Shown here piece after piece: positions 43,414 through 54,368 of a stretch of 64,000 nucleotides of DNA. The stretch comes from Mrakia gelida (taxonomy: Eukaryota; Basidiomycota; Tremellomycetes; Cystofilobasidiales; Mrakiaceae). Made by a program: the position numbers and the translations under genes. Position 1 is the first letter of the stretch, and the number at the start of each line of letters is the position of its first letter. The stretch covers positions 1,302,001 through 1,366,000 of the forward strand of contig BRON01000003.1 in assembly GCA_024345305.1 (NCBI GenBank), read 5' to 3'. The notes under the pieces were generated by a model. The model was not told where the DNA came from and made no database searches. It saw nothing but the letters and a program-made list of their open reading frames with translations.

Positions 43414-46400
43414 TCAAGCCTTCCCCTCCTCCCCCTCCCCTTTCTCAGCCTCCCAAACCCAAGTCCTCACCGTCCTATCCTCTCCACAGCTAGCAAGCAG
43501 CTGCTGAGCATCGTTCCAAACCACGTCGAACACCGCTCCTCTCCCGTGTCCCTGGAGCGTCTGGAGAGGTTCCGATTGATCTTGAGACCAGAGGTAGACG
43601 AGGCCGTCCTGCGATGCGCAAACGAGCGAGAGGTGAGTTGAGTTAGTGAGGTGATCGGAGAAAGAGAGACCGAGAAGGAGGGAGAAGGGAAAAGGAAGTA
43701 ACGACGAGACGAACCTCCGACCCTCCGATGATGAGTGAGGAGTGCGCAAACTTGGATCGAATGAAGTTCCTCGATGTGTTTTGATGGGTTCCGAAGCGTC
43801 TGAGTTGACGGCCGAACTGATCAAACCCCCAAAAACATCCAGTCAGCGAGATGGAACGAACGCAAAGGAACGCGACGAGAGCCTTACCATCCTCAGATCG
43901 AACAGCGTATTCGAATTATCCTTGGACGAAACGAGGAGATGATGACCCTTGTAGTCGATGTCGACGGAGGAGATCTCGCCTAGGGAGGAAGCTATGGAGT
44001 GGACGAGAACGCCGGAGGAGACGTCCCAGACTTTGATTTGACGGTCGGTCGAGCTGCGAAGAACAGAGGTCAGCGATGAGAGAAGAGGAAGGGCGAGACG
44101 GGAGGGTTGGTGGTGGTGCTACGTACCCACTAACGAGGACCTTCCCTTCTGGACCGAAGACGGTTGAGGTGACGGGTTGGGTGTGGCCGGTGCTGGGGAA
44201 CGAGGGAAGACGACGAGTAAGTTTCGACGCGTCGACGAAAAGAGGAGCAGCGAGAACGAAAAGGACGACGCACAAAGTCTTAACGATCTGCCCTCTCTCC
44301 ACATCATAGAGCTTGAGGATCTTGTCGTATCCTCCCGTGACGACTTCGTTCTGATCGGAAACGAAACGCGAGGCAGGAAGTCGAAGTCAGCCGTCCGTCG
44401 TGTCCTTTGTTTCCTCCCATCGATCCACCCTCCAACGCCTCCCGAACCACACCCGCCATCGTACTCACTCTTCCTCTCCCCCACTTGACGCTATAAACAT
44501 CTCCCTCCCTCGACCCTCCTCCCAGCACAGCGAGACACTTCCCCTCCTTCTCCGTCTCCCAGATCCTCACCGTCCCGTCGCCACTCGCAGACGCAGCGAA
44601 CGAGCCCGATTCGGTGGAGTCGACGTCCCAAATTCGAGATGTGTGACCGAGCAAGCGGGAGGGACCGGTGAGGGGAGTGGAGGTGGTGGAGACGATGGAG
44701 AGGGTTGTGTCGCTGGAGGACGAACGAGAGAGATGAGAGGGAGAGGTGAGGCGAGGAGGGAGGGAGTGGAGATGAGGAGGGGCGGGAGGAGGTAGGAGAG
44801 AGAGAGAGAGAGAAGAGTCAGAGGAGCGTTCGGCTTGAGGAGACGAGAAAAGGAAAGACGTGCGCCAACTCACGAACTCCCCGAAATCAACCTCGTCCCT
44901 GCAGCACCTAGGAAAGCCACAGCCTTCACGTTCGCCGAGTGGTTCCTGTACATATCCTTGGGTTGATTCGGGAGGATGAAGGGCGTGTAGTCGTGGAGGA
45001 GGCTGCACAAACGAAAGCGAAACGAAACGAAAAAGACGCGTCGAGATCAGTTTCGCCTTCGTTTGTCTCGTCTTGAGGTCCGAATTGGAGAAAAGCGCGA
45101 GAAGTGGTTCACAGTGACTCACGTATGAATCGTGGGCAGCACCTTGGGATGATACCTCGAGAAGTAGACCTGCCACGCAGCGGCTTGTCGAAGGAGGGTC
45201 ATGAGTCGATTCGGAGGGACGTAGGGTGTTGGGTCTGAGGACGACGACGAGCCTGTTATGTCGTACGCCAACACGAGAAACCAAAGGAGAACAAGACACC
45301 AAGCTCTTCAGTTCAGCCTCTCTGTACCTACCTCCTTCCTCTCGTTCCCTTCCCAGCCGAACCCTCGAAAGAACGCGAACCACGCCCACTCACCATTACC
45401 ACCTCCCTCCCCCCTCGCCCCTTCAACCTCCTCATGCCTAGCACTAACACTCTCCTGAAGCGTCGTATGCGTCTGCATCCCTCTCAGCGTCTCCACCAGT
45501 TCCTCCCTCCCCTCCGCCGGTCCTCCCCACTTCCATCCGTCGAACGACTCGCCTGCTTCGGACACCGCGCGAGCAGAGAGGAGGTAGGAGAGGTCTCGGA
45601 ACTCGGTTGGGTAGGATTGGTAGTGCTCTAGAGGTTTGAGACGGCGGAGGAGGAGGTTGAAGGCCTGCGAATGAACGAGGGGAAGACGAGAGGATGGTCA
45701 GGACGCGGAAGAACGATGATCTGGAAGAGCGAAAGAAACAACGAGAAGACGTACTTTTTGAGACTCTCGAGCTTCGATGAGTTCAAGGAACTGTTGGCGG
45801 TAGAGTTTGTAGCTGCAATTCGATCGAAGAAGAACGAAGCAAAGCGAGACACGTCAGGACGAGCGAGAGACGTCACGTTCGTTCGAGGGACGTACAGGAA
45901 AGCCTTCGGATTCCTCACCAGACCAGGATCGGCTGCTAGTAAGCGCTCCGCTTCCGGCCAGTCTCCGTCTGAGACCAACCGAACCCAATATCGAACGAAA
46001 CCAAGGTCAGTCCTCGCGCGATCTCGACGACGTTCCCATCTCGTCCTCGTTCCCCTCCGCTCGTCCCTCCCCTTCTTGACTACGAGAGAGAGCAGCGAGA
46101 TTCGGAGAAGAGGAGGAGACAGCAGATATCGTCGACTCACCCAATACCCTCCCACTCAACCTCTCCCTCTCACTCTCCCGCTCATCCTCCTCCCGACTCC
46201 TGAGATCCATCTCCTCCTTCAGGCTCGCGAGCGTGTGAGGTAACCCCGGACCAGGGATGGAGGCCATGTATTCGGAGATGAGGTGGAGGATTTCCTGATC
46301 GACCGAAGGGAGCGTGGCGAAGGAGGGAACGAGTCAGCTTGAAGCGAACGGGCGAGACGAGAGCAGGCGAGCACGCTCAAAGTACAGGGTTGGGTTCGGA

Positions 46401-46671
46401 GCGCTCACCTGCTGTATAACAGGATCATCCTCCGCTAAAAGATCGTTCGTGAGGAGAGAGTGTTCGTGGAGGTTGGCTACTGTTATATCGGATCCTAGAG
46501 CGTTCGGACTTGATCTGCCAAACGGCCCAGAGCAAGAGAGGGAGAGTCAGAAGGAGGAGGACGAAGGGAGTCAGGGATGGGGAGGTGAGCTCGAACGAAC
46601 GTTGACGTCGAAGCAGCTCCCGAGGGAGAGGAGGAGAAGCGGCTCATGTGGGTTGTGGACGGAGTGTGCAT
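43414..46671 (-). CDS. LisH/CTLH-type WD40-repeat protein (Smu1/Gid7-like layout)
   Basis: The start is taken at 46671 (MHTPSTTHMSRFSSSPSGAA); a downstream ATG at 46647 is also possible. Stop TGA at 43414-43416. The N-terminal part is helical: SDITVANLHEHSLLTNDLLA, EILHLISEYMASIPGPGLPH (LisH-like), then GDWPEAERLLAADPGLVRNP and QFLELIEARESQKAFNLLLR (CTLH-like). A linking motif PPNRLMTLLRQAAAWQ resembles one in Smu1. About six WD repeats follow: ANVKAVAFLGAAGTRLISGS, LLGHTSRIWDVDSTESGSFA, SGDGTVRIWETEKEGKCLAV, GYDKILKLYDVERGQIVKTL, GHTQPVTSTVFGPEGKVLVS, STDRQIKVWDVSSGVLVHSI and GRGAVFDVVWNDAQQLLASC. Smu1 acts in splicing and Gid7 in a ubiquitin ligase; which applies is undecided. About eleven introns. 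Confidence 0.75.
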
Positions 46672-47013
46672 GTAGGGGTGTATGCGCTTCGAAAGACAGA
46701 ACGAGAAGGGAGGAGTCAGCGAGTGGGAGAGAGAGGGGAGTGAGAGGGAGGAAGGAAGGAGAAGAGCGAGCTCACCTCTCTCGAGGATGGACGACGTTTG
46801 TAGGGATCTAGAGATGACGGGAGGTTCTAGGTTTCGAGAGAGTGTATGCGCTTGATCCTGAGCGTCTCCCGGGCGGTTGTTGAAGTTCTTCCGAGTCGCC
46901 AAAGTTGTAGATTTGTGTGTTTTGCCGGGTCGATGTTCGAAGGAACGGGACCGGAAGCTCATTTCGACCTCAACGTCGATGGCCCTTCCCTCCTCCCCTT
47001 CCCCTCCCCCAGC
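46672..47013. promoter_or_regulatory. Divergent promoter region
   Basis: Head-to-head spacer between the WD40 gene and the ATRIP-like gene. A pyrimidine tract runs directly up to the ATG at 47014 and is likely leader sequence. Confidence 0.4.
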
Positions 47014-50000
47014 ATGTCCTTCGACTCTGACGACTACGATTCCGTCCCCCTGCCGGATATCTCAGAGATAGATCTATCCGTATACGATCGACCAGCACCT
47101 CCTCCTTCTCAGGCTCCTTCCCAAGCTCGTCCGCTCCCACCTCCTCCTCCACCAGCTCTCCCTCTCCCTCCTCTGGCGGACGACGACGACGCCGAGTACT
47201 GGTCTGACCTCCCCATCCGAGTGGACGAGGATGGCAACTATATCACCGTTGATGATGCAGGAGGAGGATCGAAGGCGGAGGAGGAGGGGGAGCCTTGGGT
47301 GGAGCAAGTCAAAGGGAGAGGGACCATGGACGTCGACCAGGAGAGGGAACGAGAACGAGTCGGTGGAGGAGGGGAGAGCTCAAAGATGGGTGCTTCAAGA
47401 GGAGGTTTGGCAGCGAGTCAGTTTGAACTGCCTGCTGAGCTGGGACATGCGAAGGAAGGGGATGTGAGAGGGAAGGTTCTCGAGGAGGCGATGAGGATCA
47501 AGCAGGTGAGTGAGCTCTCGACTTGACTTTCCCTCCTTCCTCCCTCCTCCTTCGCGTTCGTGTATGCTGATCCACGCCCGCGCTTGATTTTGGATGGTGC
47601 AGGACCTGGAACGACAAGTGAACGAACTCAAAGAAGCAGCTTTGATCGCGAAGGGAGAGTCTGCGAACTTGAGGAGAAGCATCAACGATGTGAGCTTCGT
47701 CGTTTCCCTTGCCTTCGGCGCGTGTCCGTTCGACGCGTTTGCTGACCCGTCCTTCGTTTCGCCGTTTTCTTTTCTCTTCAGACCAAAGTCGCCCACGATA
47801 AGAAAGTCGATGATCTCACCAAGGAGAAGGATGCTGCTCTCGCTTCCGTCAGGAAGAAGCAAGCTGAGCTCGTTCAGGCCGAGGAGGCGAAGGCTGTTAA
47901 GAAGGCTCTTGATGTGAGTCTCTCCTCGCACTCCCCTCTCACCACCTTCTTGAGCTAGTCGAGGGATGCTCTACATGCGCTCTCTCGATCTCTTTTCGTC
48001 GCTAACCTTCCTCGTCCCTCCCTCGCTTCCTTTTCGCAGGACCACCAAACCTCCGTCTCGCACGGCGTCCCTGGATCAGCAGCTCGTCGAAACAACAACC
48101 CTACCTTCGGACCCACCCAGTCTGTCAACCGATCCCACTCCAAACATCCTCAGCAGAACCAGCAGTGGTCTCAGAGTCAGCAGACGCCAGCGCCGTTGAG
48201 GCAGAAGGGAGTGCCGTTGGGGATGACGGGGATGGGAGGAGGGTTCAGTCAGAAGTTCGGAGCTGGGAGTCCGATGGTGCTAGGGAGTGTGAAGGGGAAG
48301 GGGAAGGGGAGGGAGGTGTCGGAGAGACGTGAGTTCATTCTGGGCTTTGGTTCGAGGACGACGCGTCGTTCGAGTTGAGTCGAGTTTGACGCGTCGAGCC
48401 TTCTTTCCTGCTTCGTCGCTTCGTCAACCCTCCTCACTGACCCTCCCTGTTCTCTCCTTTCTCGCCTTCGCTTCTTTCACAGCCCAACTCCCACCAGTCC
48501 CCAAATTCCCAACCCTCAACAACTCTTTCGCCGTCACCTCCAAACGCGCCAAACCTCCTCACCAACCTCCTCAAGCTCTCCACCCTCAACCCAACACTCG
48601 CTCGACCTCTCGCTCACCCTCCAAACAACAACAACAACCAGGAACCGCTCCCTCCACTCCCTCCCGCCGCGAAGCCTTCATCCTCTCTCGCTCCTCCCGC
48701 TCACCCTCCAAACCAACGTCCCAACACTCCCCTCTCTCCAAACTCGCCTCACCCCACTCCCAGGCAGGTGGCTCACCCTTCGGTCGCAAAGCCGCCGCTG
48801 CTGCTCGAGACCAAGAGACCTCAGACGGGTCGCCTTCGCCGAGCAAGAAGACGAAAACGGGCGCGAAGGTTCTCGGTGAGGAGTTCGCGTACCCTGAGGA
48901 CGGAGGGTTGGGGATGGAGGTGGACTACAACGATGAGGAGGAAGGGGATAGGACGATCAACGGAGTGGAGAGGTTCTTGGGTGGGGATGGAGCGGGGATG
49001 GAGGAGGACGAAGAGGAGGGGCTGGACGAGGAGGAGGAAGAAGAAGAGGAGGAGGAGGAGGAGGAGATCTGGGGTGGTGGGGATTGGAAGGAGAGGGAGG
49101 AGAAGGATTTGGTGAGTGCAGCGACGCGTTCTCGTGGCAGGAAAATGACGAGGGGAGAGAGAGAGATGCTCGTTCGCGCTTCGCTGACCCTCCTCGTTTC
49201 GTCTCCCTTTCGTCCCTCTCCCTCCCCTCCCCTCCACCCACCCTTCCCAGCTCCTCTCAGCCATCTTCTCTCACCTCTCCACCCCCTTATCGACCAACCA
49301 ATCCCGCTCCTCCCCCTCCCAGTCCATCCAAATCATCCTCGCTCCCCTCCCCTCAACGGCGTCCGTCAAAGAGATGGAGGATCACGCGAGGTGCTGTGGG
49401 AGGGTCATGGCTGGTTTTTCGGGCTCGGGAGTGGGAGTGGATTTGGTTTACGAGGTGGTGAGAGGTCTGAATGGGTGTGCGAAGGTTTTTGAGAGGTTGG
49501 AGATGGTGAGTCGCCTGCGATCGTTCGGTTTTGAGGCGAAGAGGTTTCGACGCGCCGAGAGCTGACACCCTCTCCTTCTTTCTTTCTTCCTTCCTTCTTC
49601 CCTCTGTTTTCTCGTTCGACTCGCCCCACCTCGCTTCGTTCCACTCGGCCAGCTTCCCTCCCTAACAACAACGCTCAAGCTCCTCTTCACCCTCACCCTC
49701 CACATCCCTCGAGCAGCTCGTTCTCTCCTCCATCTCCAAACCTTCCCTTCGCTCCTCGCGTCCATCGTCTCCAGGCTCTTCCCCGACCCGCCCCTCCCTC
49801 CGAACAACGGCAGCAGCTCCAAGCACTCTAGGGGGAAGAGTGGTGCTGGAGTGGTCGTGATCGACGTAACGGAAGCGGGGGAGTTGAGGGAGGAGAAGGA
49901 GAAGGTGGTGAGGGCGATGGTGGATCTCGTGGAGGTTGTGGTTTGGGAGGCTAGGGATGAGGGGGAGAGGGAGCTGTGGGTTGACTTTGCTTTTTTGACG

Positions 50001-51617
50001 GTGCTTTGACTCAAGCCTCGACTGACTCCGTTGATCGTTCGTGGTTGGCAGGCTCGTAACTCTCGTCGAGATCCCGAAGTTGATCTCGGGACTGCTCGCG
50101 ACTTCCCAACCGACGAAGATCGTGCTGCAGACGGTTAGGATCTTGGTTTACCTTTCGCTTCGTAAGTCCCAACTGTTTTATTCTTCCTTCGCGACGTCAC
50201 TTCCTTCGAAACTGAAGAGCTTTGCTCCCTTGTTTCTCGACGCGTCCAAAACCAGACGAATCCCTCTTCCGCCCTCTCTTTTCCTTCCCGGACCTCGTCG
50301 TCGACCCAACAGACCCGGACACTCCTCCACCACGAGATCCAACGAGGATCCCACTTGTCGAGACGCTGTGTAGATATCTGAGGGATCCACATCCGAACGC
50401 CACGCCTGAAGAGGTGAGTTTCGTTCGAGCCTCGTTTCGACTCGGCGTTCTCGTTCTCGTTTCTCCTTTTTTTCAACCTTCCGACTGACTCTTTCGTTTC
50501 ACTTGCGATTGTTGTAGACCGTGGTCTTGTGCCTCGACATCCTGAGCTTCTTCCGAACCCTAATCGACAAGCATCAAGACGACGTGATCCTCCTCCTCTC
50601 GCAATCTCGCTCGGTCGTCCCAACCCTCATCGTCTCGCTCGAGCATCACTCGTCGTTGATCTGGGGTGTGTCGATCTCTCCTGAGCTCTTGAGACTGTTA
50701 GTCGTCCCTCTCCTCTCCCACCTTCCTCACCTCTCTCACTCGCCGTCCCTCGAACCCCTCCAACTGACCTTCGTCTCTCGTCTCATTTTCACCAGCTCCA
50801 TCCCACCCCTCCTCTCCTCCCTCCATCTCCTCTCCCTTCTCACTCGCTCAACCACCCCAGGATCCAATAACGCTCTCAACCTCGCCGACAAACTTTGTCA
50901 GGCACCCCGAATCGAGTTCAACGCTGCATGGGAACGGTTTATGGTCGCGTTTGGACGGATCTGCTACGCTGAGGTGCCGGATCTGAAGGAGATCTTCTGG
51001 GAGGAGGATGAGGGTGGGAAGGGGTTGGGTGGGGAAGGCGCGGGTGGGAAGGGAGGTGAGAGGGAGGGTGCGGTTTGGGAAGGGGAGTTGGAGAGGGCTG
51101 GAGGTGAGTTGCTCGGCGTTTCGTTATCGCTTCGGGGACAAGGGAGAGAGTTGACGAAGGGTCGATGGATCGCTGACTACTTTCTCCTTTTTTTTCGACA
51201 TTCAGAGATCGCCAGAGACATCTTCGACCTCGTTATCGAAGGACCCGAAGGTTCGTCGTCGTCGCGTCGTCTCGTTATCTCCCTCCGTTCACTAACTCGC
51301 CTCTTTCGTCCTCTCACTCTCCCCCATCCTCAGGTGACCTCGTCTACGCCATCTTCGACACCGACGCAAACGACAACGACGAGGACCTCCAAGCTCACGA
51401 AGCCGCTCGGTCGCTTCAGCCGGAGACGGTCGTAATTTCCGATTCCGAGACGGAGGACGAGGACGAGGTTATGCTGGATGGGGAAGCAGACGAGGGAGCG
51501 GTTGCGGAGGTAGAGGAGCCTGAGGCGAAGAGAGTCGCTCTAGCAGCAGGAGGCGCAGGGAAGAACGCGAAGGCGAACCAGGAAATCATCGAACTTTCCG
51601 ACGACGACGACGATTGA
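47014..51617 (+). CDS. ATRIP/Rad26/Lcd1-like DNA-damage checkpoint protein
   Basis: Start at 47014 (MSFDSDDYDSVPLPDISEID), just after a pyrimidine tract; an in-frame ATG at 46933 would add 27 residues. Stop TGA at 51615-51617. The acidic N-terminus (DYDSVPLPDISEIDLSVYD) resembles the RPA-binding checkpoint recruitment motif of ATRIP. A coiled coil follows across three exons: DLERQVNELKEAALIAKGES, KVAHDKKVDDLTKEKDAALA, SVRKKQAELVQAEEAKAVKK. A basic, Ser/Pro/Gln-rich linker and a long Glu run near 49030 lead to about 600 helical, HEAT-like residues (LVTLVEIPKLISGLLATSQP, VVLCLDILSFFRTLIDKHQD, PELLRLLVVPLLSHLPHLSH). The C-terminus ends EIIELSDDDDD. ATRIP homologues bring the ATR/Mec1/Rad3 kinase to RPA-coated DNA. 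The call rests on the order of these parts, not on a diagnostic motif. Confidence 0.6.
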
Positions 51618-51698
51618 TTTTTGTAGTCTCAATCTTAATGAACGAATTACCTTCCTCACCCTCAACCACATATCGCCATCGGTAGCTCTCACTCAACT

Positions 51699-52530
51699 CT
51701 ACGGCCGAAAATCCTCGATGCTGCGGTTGTCGTTCGCTCCTGCAGCTGCCTTCCACGCCTCGTACCTCTCTTCCAACGGCCTCGCCCTCTCCTTCGCCTA
51801 CACCTCTCGTTCCTCCCTCAGCCAATCCTCAACAAAAGCCTCCGACTCAGCTATCTCCTTCAGCGTCTCGGCGTCGCCCTCAGCGATCGCTTTCTCCTTC
51901 TTCAGTCGAGCTCGTTCCTCAGGCTCGTAGAGGAGCTCCCTTCGTGATGCGAGCATTTTGTCGACTCGCTCGTAGTGCTCGTCTTCCCACGCTTTCTTGG
52001 TAGCGTTGTGGGCGACTTGGACTGAAACGAAGAAGAAGGAAAAAAAAAAAGAGAGAACGCAAGGTGAGTGAGCGACGACGTGCGACCAGAAACAAAACTC
52101 GAGCACGACGCGTCGACGAACAAGCAGCTTCTTCCTCGGGGGTGTAGTGTCCACGGCTGACGATCTGGAGTGCTCGGTACGCCTTGCACTTCTCAGAGAA
52201 GGGGTGGACGAGGTGGTGAAGGCTTGTACATGTCGAGGCGGATCTCGAAAGCTCGACGCTCGTTCGAAGTGGGCGACGGCGGGAGAGAAGCGAGGGGGCT
52301 CATGACTAGATGAAGTGAAAAGGGAGAGTCGGTGAGCTCAGAACGGTTACCGAGCAACAAGTTCGAAGAGTACGCACTGGAGAGAGAGGGAGAGAGGATG
52401 GTGGTCAGCGGTGAGAAGGGACGAAACAAGAAGGTCCTGATTTCGACTGCTCCTCGTTGCTCGAAGAAATCACGAGGATGAGGGCGTAGGAGGCTGTGCG
52501 CTACGTAGACCGTCGGTAGTATGCTAACAT
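51699..52530 (-). CDS. Small helical protein, reading frame broken near 52193; unrecognised
   Basis: The C-terminal half is clear: HPFSEKCKAYRALQIVSRGH, YTPEEEA, an intron, then QVAHNATKKAWEDEHYERVD, KMLASRRELLYEPEERARLK, ESEAFVEDWLREEREVYAKE, ending DNRSIEDFRP at 51699. The upstream half, from the ATG at 52530 (MLAYYRR, then AYSSNLLL and MSPLASLPPSPTSNERRAFE, IRLDMYKPSPP), is in another frame and meets TGA at 52193-52195. The two frames overlap and no donor of the right phase restores one frame. Either a real +1 shift, an unseen intron, a base error, or a wrong upstream half explains this. The charged helical composition and basic N-terminus would fit a mitochondrial ribosomal or assembly protein, but no family is recognised. 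Confidence 0.45.
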
Positions 52531-52794
52531 ATCGTGGGGTGGGGTGATGTGAGAAGCAGAGGTCGAGAACGGGAGAGAGACGAGTCAGAGGCCGAAGTGA
52601 ACGACGCGTCGAGGATCACCAACGAACGCTTCCGTTGCCCTCACTTCGATCGTCCAACGTCTACCTTCGGGCATAGAGAACATATGATTAGGTTGTTTCG
52701 TATCGATGTAGTGAATCTATGTATTAAGCAAGGCCTAAACCCACGACTTCATCATCCCTCGCCCAAAACCCTCTCCTCGACGCTTCCCTCCCAC

Positions 52795-53897
52795 TCACTC
52801 CCTCCTCGTAATCTTGTACTTCCTCCTCTCCCCCTCCGGCAACTTCTCCAAACTCTGCACTAGCCTACTCTCTCCCAGCCTATCCCCCACCACCAGTTCC
52901 ACCCCTCCATCCTCCACCCCATCCACATCCTTCGTCCCCCTCTTCACCACCCACTCCACCGCCAACGCCCAACTCGCCGCCCCCGGACCAGGAAGCGAGT
53001 AACTCGTCGCTACCGAACTTCCAGGTTTGGCGTTCCGGAAGTCGAAGGAGATCCGAGGCATCTTGTTGAACAGGGCGGGTTCGGAGCAGAAGAGCGTTTT
53101 GGATTCGAGTCCGAGGACAGCGAGGGAGCAGAACGAGATCCAGTGCAAGCGGTTCCAGCTTCCGAAAGCTTGATGGAGGAGGTAACGTTCGACTTGGAAG
53201 GGGATGAAGTAGAGTTGGTCGTTGAGAGGGGGGTGGAGGAGGAGGTTGAGAGGGTTGAGGTGAGGGAGAAGAAGGGAGAAGTAGAGTTTTAGCGCTTGAA
53301 GATTCGGGATGGTTAGGTCCAGGGTCCGAAGATTGATAGGTTGAGGGGATTGGAGGAGTCGTAGAGGTGGGGGTAGGAGGTCGGGGGTGGAGAGGGATCC
53401 GGTGTAGAAGTTCGACTTGGGGAGGGAGAGGGAGAGGGACGTGACGAGGTGAAGGCCGAGGAGGGGACGAAGTCGGCTCGTTTGAGGAAGGGTTGAGGGC
53501 TGAGAACATAGTAGAGGCTCGGTCAGCTTGGACCGATTTCACGGACGGAGAGATAGGAGGGATTGGAGAGAGAAAGGAGATACTCACCTCGAAGAAGAGA
53601 GCGAGGAACCTCCGGGTTGTTTCGACTTCTAGATCTCGATAAAGAAGAGGTCCAGCGAGTTGCAAGGTCGCGAACGAGACGCCGCAGAGAGGGGCAAGTG
53701 CTTCGATGGTGCTCTCCCGACAGATGTTGAGGATGAGCTCCCAGGGGACTCGAAGACGGTGGCTCTGAGAGCGGGAAGACGTCTAGAAGGGAGAGGGGAA
53801 AAGGAGGAGACGTCGTCAGTTTCGAGAACGCGTCGAGTCGTTGCTCCCCTTTTTCCTCCCTCTCTCGACCTTCCCTCGGTGATGAGGCACTCACCAT
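52795..53897 (-). CDS. F-box-like protein
   Basis: The second coding exon begins TSSRSQSHRLRVPWELILNI and continues CRESTIEALAPLCGVSFATL and QLAGPLLYRDLEVETTRRFL, the pattern of a fungal F-box (VPxELxxxI, then a cluster of Leu/Cys and LYRxLxV). The remaining exon is Leu-rich: LRTLDLTIPNLQALKLYFSL, then SWNRLHWISFCSLAVLGLES, ending KLPEGERRKYKITRRE with TGA at 52795-52797. The start is taken as the ATG at 53897, directly followed by a GTGAGT donor at 53894, so the first coding exon is only the initiator codon. F-box proteins recruit substrates to SCF ubiquitin ligases; the target is unknown. About 300 residues. Confidence 0.6.
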
Positions 53898-54368
53898 GAG
53901 CGAAGATACCCCCAAAGAAAGCAAGGAACGAAGGAAGGAGCAGGTCGGCGTTAGTGGGAAGGAAGACGAACGACCTTTCGAGTTGAGCTTCCTCCCCTCC
54001 TCCTCCTCCACTTCCCCTCCTTCGCTCGCAGCCTGCCTCCGCGTCGCGGAGAAAGCTCGCCTTCTCTCTCTGCGTCTCCCTTTCTTGAGGCGAGAGAAAA
54101 TCGCCGACGACCGACGTCGCAGGCTTAGCAGAGAAGCAAACCTGCATCAGGATCCATCTTTTGTTGACGATTCGTTCGCCCAGCGTCGGAGAGAAGCAGT
54201 TCGAGCTGACCTGTTTCCCCTGAACGCGTCGCTGTCTTTGACCTTTTCGTTCCCTCGAGTTTGTCCGCACGCGCGCACGGACTTCGTTCGCTGAGGGCAG
54301 GGGACGGAAGATTTCTTTGAGGGTTCGTTATTGGTCATGAGATACGTGGAGAGTCGTGTAAAAACTGC
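53898..54368. other. Spacer between the F-box-like and RNase III-like genes
   Basis: Leader/promoter of the F-box-like gene and 3' region of the upstream minus-strand gene. No further gene is supported. Confidence 0.4.

Noticed and set aside
49029..49070. Glu run near 49030 as a simple-sequence DNA repeat of interest
   Set aside because: It is a coding GAG/GAA tract inside the ATRIP-like frame and is matched by similar acidic tracts in neighbouring genes.
51699..52530. Identification of the frame-broken gene as an ornithine decarboxylase antizyme
   Set aside because: Only the stop-codon geometry is similar. The encoded sequence has no antizyme features, and the shift site is CTC-TGA instead of the usual TCC-TGA.
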